Positions 60,256 to 64,000 of a DNA stretch of 64,000 nt are shown piece after piece. Below the pieces are notes generated by a model, which worked only from the letters and a program-made list of their open reading frames with translations, was not told where the DNA came from and searched no databases. Positions within the stretch are counted from its first letter, which is position 1; the number at the start of each line of letters is the position of its first letter. Position numbers and translations under genes: made by a program. Origin of the DNA: Saccharibacillus sp. JS10 (GTDB lineage: Bacteria > Bacillota > Bacilli > Paenibacillales > Paenibacillaceae); NCBI RefSeq assembly GCF_024436065.1, contig NZ_JANFNS010000006.1, positions 3,031 through 67,030 of the forward strand, written 5' to 3'.

Positions 60256-60576
60256 TCAAAAGCGACGGAAGCCACCGGCCATTCCTGCTCCATACCGATC
60301 CACCATACTAACAAGCAGCAAGATGGCGGCTACCCAATGACCGAACATGCCTACAACCGGGACAGATACGAGGACGCAAGTGACAAGACCTGCGACCGAT
60401 CCATAAAACGATTGCCGGTGCTGCAACGACAAAACAAGGGTAACCACATGCAGAACGAACATAATCACGGAAATGCCCCAACCGCTTCCCATGACGACCA
60501 TTCCACCGAGCAGAGGCAAGCCGAGCATTAACTCGAACAGACCGCTGATTCCTTTGAATGTGCGTGCGAGCACCAT
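60256..60576 (-). CDS. Small membrane protein, function unknown
   Basis: 106 residues from ATG 60576, six bases after GGGGGAG; the longer frame to 60666 has no site. Three or four hydrophobic helices with few charges (GISGLFELMLGLPLLGG; WGISVIMFVLHVVTLVLSL; GLVTCVLVSVPVVGMFGHWVAAILLLVSMV). Family not recognised. Alone between a terminator and the TraX-like gene. Confidence 0.72.
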   Translation of the reverse strand: MVLARTFKGISGLFELMLGLPLLGGMVVMGSGWGISVIMFVLHVVTLVLSLQHRQSFYGSVAGLVTCVLVSVPVVGMFGHWVAAILLLVSMVDRYGAGMAGGFRRF

Positions 60577-60704
60577 AAGATACTCCCCCAGATTCCTTAT
60601 GTGTTGAAATATGTGTTTAAAAATGAATACAACGTACAATACCCATGCCAGTAAAGCTTGAAACAAGAAATTTCAAATTTGACTTTTTCAGCAAAAGGTA
60701 ATCG

Positions 60705-61373
60705 TTAAAAACCGGTCCATTTTATATCGTACAGTTGCCATTCTATCCATGCGATAATCGCTAAATGGGCAGGATAGAAAAAGCGCCAAAGCCAGCGCGG
60801 CAAACGAACTTCTGTTTTGGCATCCGGCGAGGTTGAACGAATCCCTGCGATAAATAATGTCGTAACAAGGCTGTACATTTGTGTAACGCCACCGAAAGAG
60901 ATTAAGTTCCAGATATTTAATGCGAAATGACCGCCTACCATTCCCCACATATTCGGTATGTAACGATAAATTAAAACAAGCAAAACTCCGTAAGTTCCGT
61001 AATCAAATGCCAAAGCTTGCATCGGGAAGTAAGTCAAAATCACAAGAAGGATACCTATAGTCCATTGCATCGCTTTGTTTTTTTCGAAATAATCGATCGC
61101 CATAACGATCAGCAATGAAACGAATAACGTACCGATTACATTGATACCCAATGTTAAAAAGGCGAAAGAGAACGGAATCTGCGACAATAGCGCAAGCCCG
61201 AACAATCGCCCTGCATAACGTTTTTTACTGCGCGTCCGATGATAACCGACCACTAACAGATAACAATAAATCGGAAAAGCGATTCGTCCTACAATACGCA
61301 TCCAGCGTTCTTCATAGAAGAACACGGCGCCCAAGTGGTCGATTAACATCGTAATCATGGCGATCAACTGCAT
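60705..61373 (-). CDS. TraX family membrane protein
   Basis: 222 residues with about seven membrane helices. The TraX signature is at the start: LIAMITMLIDHLGAVFF, then RIVGRIAFPIYCYLLVVGYHRTR and LFGLALLSQIPF. Named after the F-plasmid pilin acetylase, chromosomal members are of unknown role, perhaps acyl transfer to a surface polymer. The preceding small membrane gene is 24 bp upstream, so they likely share a transcript. Confidence 0.87.
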   Translation of the reverse strand: MQLIAMITMLIDHLGAVFFYEERWMRIVGRIAFPIYCYLLVVGYHRTRSKKRYAGRLFGLALLSQIPFSFAFLTLGINVIGTLFVSLLIVMAIDYFEKNKAMQWTIGILLVILTYFPMQALAFDYGTYGVLLVLIYRYIPNMWGMVGGHFALNIWNLISFGGVTQMYSLVTTLFIAGIRSTSPDAKTEVRLPRWLWRFFYPAHLAIIAWIEWQLYDIKWTGF

Positions 61374-61397
61374 ATCGTCAAAAGCCCCTTTCGCCTT

Positions 61398-61598
61398 TTA
61401 TAGGAATTTATCTTGCAAACTCCACCATGTTAAAGTCAGACAAACGATCAGGAACACGGCAAAAGCGATCACAGGACCAAAACGTTTTTCTTTCCAGAAT
61501 TTAATACCGAGCATCACCATAAAAGCAGCGATCATTAACAAAATCACGATTTCCGCGATTGAAATCACGAGATATAAACCGCTTGCGAATTTTTCCAC
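61398..61598 (-). CDS. Small two-helix membrane protein
   Basis: 66 residues from a GTG with AAGGAGG nine bases upstream. Two hydrophobic helices (residues about 8-30 and 40-60) separated by a basic loop (KFWKEKRFG). Not recognised. First gene of a short operon with the TraX-like gene. Confidence 0.72.
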   Translation of the reverse strand: MEKFASGLYLVISIAEIVILLMIAAFMVMLGIKFWKEKRFGPVIAFAVFLIVCLTLTWWSLQDKFL

Positions 61599-61696
61599 GG
61601 GGGTTCCTCCTTGTTTATAGTCAAAAAGCTATTAGAACGATCACATTTTGCTCTCATCATACCATGACTGGTCTAACCAGAGGCAAGTGACAAGTC

Positions 61697-61797
61697 TGTG
61701 TATAAAGTTATCCCCAAATCCACAGCGCTACGATAGACTTTTTCTACAATTATACCCACACTGTACACAAGTTGCGCACAGAGAACGGTGGATAAAG
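61697..61797. other. Cluster of DnaA-box-like 9-mers
   Basis: Near matches to TTATCCACA, each with one mismatch: TTATACACA (minus, 61697-61705), TTATCCCCA (plus, 61708-61716) and TTATCCACC (minus, 61789-61797); another (ATATCCACA, minus) is at 61890-61898. The 310-bp gap 61599-61908 holds no gene, only these and a terminator. Confidence 0.4.
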
Positions 61798-61815
61798 CAC
61801 TTTTTCAAGCCAGAC

Positions 61816-61870
61816 AAAAAGCCTGTTAGACCGGGCATTACAGCGCCGATGTGCATAACAGGCTTAATTT
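61816..61870 (-). terminator. Terminator after the YumC-type reductase gene
   Basis: On the minus strand AAGCCTGTTA/TAACAGGCTT with a 25-base middle that can itself fold, then TTTTG. Confidence 0.82.
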
Positions 61871-61908
61871 TGAACATTTATGTCTATTCTGTGGATATTT
61901 CTTCCCGT

Positions 61909-62910
61909 TTAGCGCTTCATATTGCTGCTATGTCCAGGAGAAAGTTTTGCATCCGGGTCAAAGTAGACTTTAGCGTTGTTGACAGCGGTTGGCGCTTCAC
62001 CGAATCCAACGGCGATCAGTTTCAATTTACCGGGATACGTCGTAACGTCTCCGGCTGCGAAGATGCCCGGAATATTGGTTTCCATACGCGTATCGACGAC
62101 GATCGAATGGTTTTGAATCTCGATGCCCCATTCCGAGATCGGACCGAGCGAAGAAACGAATCCGAAGTTAACGATCACATCATCGACTTCAATTTCTTGC
62201 GTTTCGCCTGTTTTGACGTGAGAAAGAACCACGCGCTCGATCTTGTCTTCGCCGATCAGTTCCGTAATTTCAGTAGGCGTTACGATATTGACTTTGGAAG
62301 CAAGCAAATTCTCGACGCTATGTTCATGGGCACGGAATTTGTCGCGGCGATGGATCAACGTAACTTGTTCAGCAATCGGCTCCAGCATAAGTGCCCAATC
62401 GACCGCAGAATCGCCGCCGCCGCTCAGCAGTACTTTGCGTCCTGCGAACTGGCTGAGGTCACTGATAAAGTAGTGGAGATTTTGACCTTCAAAACGTTCA
62501 GCGCCTTCCAGCGTCAGACGACGAGGTTCGAATGCGCCTACGCCAGCGGTAATGATCACGGATTTTGCATAATGAACGCCTTTATCGGTAGTCACTTTGA
62601 AGCGTTGCTCGTCTTCTTTGTCGACACCGATTACTTTTTCTTCAAGGCAGATATCCTGCTCGAAATGATTCATTTGTTCGACAAGCTGGTTAACCAATTC
62701 TTGTGCGGTTACTTTTGGAAAACCGGCAACGTCGTAAATGTATTTTTCGGGATAAAGAGCAGCCAGTTGTCCGCCGAGCTGAGGCATACTTTCGATCAGC
62801 TTCACGGATGCTTGACGCATACCCCCGTAAAAAGCAGCGAATAATCCGGCTGGACCGCCACCAATAATCAAAATATCAGCGATCTGTTCGCCGTTTTGAA
62901 TCTCTGTCAC
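61909..62910 (-). CDS. yumC: Ferredoxin/flavodoxin-NADP reductase, YumC type
   Basis: 333 residues from GTG 62910, eight bases after GGAGGTG; the upstream ATG frame to 62946 runs over a Fur-like box. FAD turn [23 protein letters not shown] turn [16 protein letters not shown] near residue 160, and [12 protein letters not shown] near the end. The fold is that of thioredoxin reductase but there is no CxxC pair, which marks the YumC-type ferredoxin-NADP reductase. It supplies electrons to ferredoxin or flavodoxin or reduces Fe(III) siderophores. Confidence 0.93.
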   Translation of the reverse strand: MTEIQNGEQIADILIIGGGPAGLFAAFYGGMRQASVKLIESMPQLGGQLAALYPEKYIYDVAGFPKVTAQELVNQLVEQMNHFEQDICLEEKVIGVDKEDEQRFKVTTDKGVHYAKSVIITAGVGAFEPRRLTLEGAERFEGQNLHYFISDLSQFAGRKVLLSGGGDSAVDWALMLEPIAEQVTLIHRRDKFRAHEHSVENLLASKVNIVTPTEITELIGEDKIERVVLSHVKTGETQEIEVDDVIVNFGFVSSLGPISEWGIEIQNHSIVVDTRMETNIPGIFAAGDVTTYPGKLKLIAVGFGEAPTAVNNAKVYFDPDAKLSPGHSSNMKR

Positions 62911-62928
62911 TGAATAAGCACCTCCGAA

Positions 62929-62948
62929 GATAAGAATCATTATCAATC
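62929..62948 (-). promoter_or_regulatory. Fur-like box upstream of yumC
   Basis: On the minus strand GATTGATAATGATTCTTATC matches the Fur-type core TGATAATNATTNTCA well. It lies 19 bases before the start codon, so iron-loaded Fur could repress the gene. Confidence 0.75.
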
Positions 62949-63230
62949 AAGCGTATGAAAAAAGCGACCGTAATGATTTTATTTGTACAAGCCTACTTAT
63001 TATAAGCTCGTTTTTCACCGGATTGCAAAGCGAATTCCCGGCTTTTTTGTTTGTTTGGACGAGCATAAGCAAGTGACCATGAAAAAAATGACGTTTTTTT
63101 GTCGGATTTGCGTCAGATTTTCAAATTTTGTTTTGAAATATTCGCCGGAAAAGCGTACAATGTATGTGATGAAAGTCGCAATCAAGATGCGGACGGGATA
63201 AACGAATAAAAGGCAGAGTTCTCGCCGTTT

Positions 63231-63248
63231 TTGTGTAAGATTTCACAA
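63231..63248. promoter_or_regulatory. Rex-like operator upstream of ndh
   Basis: TTGTGTAAGATTTCACAA is near to the Bacillus Rex site TTGTGAAATATTTCACAA. It is 68 bases before the NADH dehydrogenase gene, the classic Rex target. A small hairpin (AACCTT/AAGGTT) lies between. Confidence 0.85.
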
Positions 63249-63316
63249 GAGGCTCCAACCTTGTTAAAAGGTTATCCCATAAATGACTATCGAATGGAAA
63301 AGGGGTAAGGAAAACA

Positions 63317-64000
63317 ATGAACAGTATTCCCAAAATCGTAATTTTAGGTGCCGGTTATGCAGGTATCCTCGCAGCTCAAAACTTGCAAAAAAAGCTTAAA
63401 AACAACGAGGCTGACGTAACACTCGTAAACCGTCACGATTACCACTACTTCACGACTGAACTGCACATGCCAGCAGCAGGTACACAGCCGGACGAAAAAA
63501 CGTACGAAAAAATCTCGAACCTGATCGACGAATTCAAAATCGATCTGGTGAAATCGAACGTAACGGCAATCAAGCCAGAAGAACGTCAAGTGGTATTGGA
63601 AGACGGTACGCTGTCTTACGACTACCTGATTATCGCACTGGGCGGCGACCCAGAAACTTTCGGTATCCCAGGTATGAAAGAACACGCATTCTCGATCCGC
63701 AGCATCAACTCGGTACGCGGCATTCGTGAGCATATCGAAACACAATTTAAAGAATTCAAAAAAGACGGCGACGAAACTCGTCTGAACTTCGTAGTCGGCG
63801 GCGCTGGCTTCACAGGGATCGAGTTCGTAGGCGAACTTGCGAACCGTCTGCCGGAACTTGCAAAACAACATGGAATCGATCCTTCGAAAATCGGTCTGTT
63901 CAATGTTGAAGCTGCTCCTTCCGCATTGCCAGGTTTCGATCCAGAACTCGTTACTTACGCAATGGATACACTGACTAAAAAAGGCGTTAACTTCCGCATC
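63317..64000 (+). CDS. ndh: Type II NADH dehydrogenase (truncated by window edge)
   Basis: The first 228 residues are present and the frame runs off the end. FAD turn IVILGAGYAGILAAQNL at the start, then NRHDYHYFTTELHMPAAG, the quinone/FAD region of NDH-2, and the NADH turn FVVGGAGFTGIEFVGELA near residue 160. The enzyme oxidises NADH and reduces menaquinone at the inner membrane face without pumping protons. Ribosome site TAAGGA precedes ATG 63317. The Rex-like operator upstream fits NADH control. Confidence 0.94.
   Translation, partial: MNSIPKIVILGAGYAGILAAQNLQKKLKNNEADVTLVNRHDYHYFTTELHMPAAGTQPDEKTYEKISNLIDEFKIDLVKSNVTAIKPEERQVVLEDGTLSYDYLIIALGGDPETFGIPGMKEHAFSIRSINSVRGIREHIETQFKEFKKDGDETRLNFVVGGAGFTGIEFVGELANRLPELAKQHGIDPSKIGLFNVEAAPSALPGFDPELVTYAMDTLTKKGVNFRI

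Overview
The window looks like chromosomal DNA of a Paenibacillaceae bacterium (Paenibacillus or Saccharibacillus type; inferred, no 16S rRNA is present). The signs are Gram-positive ribosome binding sites, SigA-type promoters, a T-box and an S-box, MprF, a Lia/Psp envelope-stress locus, HprK, CtaA/CtaB, and Bacillus-like gene groups (a NifU-like gene with yuzB and yutJ; yutD next to nadK). No rRNA, tRNA, CRISPR array, prophage or insertion sequence was seen.

Layout. 1-2.7 kb: end of a sugar-catabolic cluster (TIM-barrel isomerase and two Gfo/Idh/MocA dehydrogenases). 2.7-5.6 kb: mprF, reading left. 5.9-10.8 kb: a seven-gene envelope-stress operon with two PspA-like genes flanking a PspC gene, then liaF-liaS-liaR. 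11-17.7 kb: zwf, a hydrolase-MerR pair under a MerR-type promoter, prfC, a KtrA-like gene and a SPOUT RNA methyltransferase. 17.8-21.6 kb: a left-reading sugar operon (two TIM-barrel enzymes and a dehydrogenase) divergent from an AraC regulator. 21.8-32 kb: yutD, nadK, a 31-residue mini-ORF, globin, a DUF2225 protein, small unknowns, an M3 peptidase, T-box-controlled trpS, ctaB and a Toprim protein. 32-38 kb: membrane/transglutaminase genes and two tandem class B PBPs. 38-42 kb: an mntABCD-like metal transporter behind an MntR-like box. 42-47.8 kb: dehydrogenase, HAD phosphatase, DUF456, a MurJ-like flippase, a thioredoxin-like protein and ctaA. 47.8-51 kb: S-box-controlled metNIQ. 51-56 kb: NifU-like protein, yuzB, yutJ, mqnE, an IscA-type protein and hprK. 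56.3-57 kb: a type III toxin-antitoxin locus of the ToxIN/AbiQ family. 57-60 kb: a TrpXYZ-like ABC transporter. 60-64 kb: small membrane proteins, a YumC-type reductase behind a Fur-like box and the start of an NDH-2 gene behind a Rex-like operator.

The two most notable items are (1) the ToxIN-type locus, with promoter, two complete 36-nt antitoxin repeats plus a degenerate third, an intervening terminator and an intact ToxN homologue; and (2) a family of four intergenic 95-125 bp nested palindromes at about 16.7, 25.4, 51.9 and 56.2 kb. The palindromes share short core motifs while their outer arms differ between copies yet still pair within each copy. Three of the four lie between convergent genes.

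All assignments come from reading the sequence and from knowledge of the families; no database search was run.
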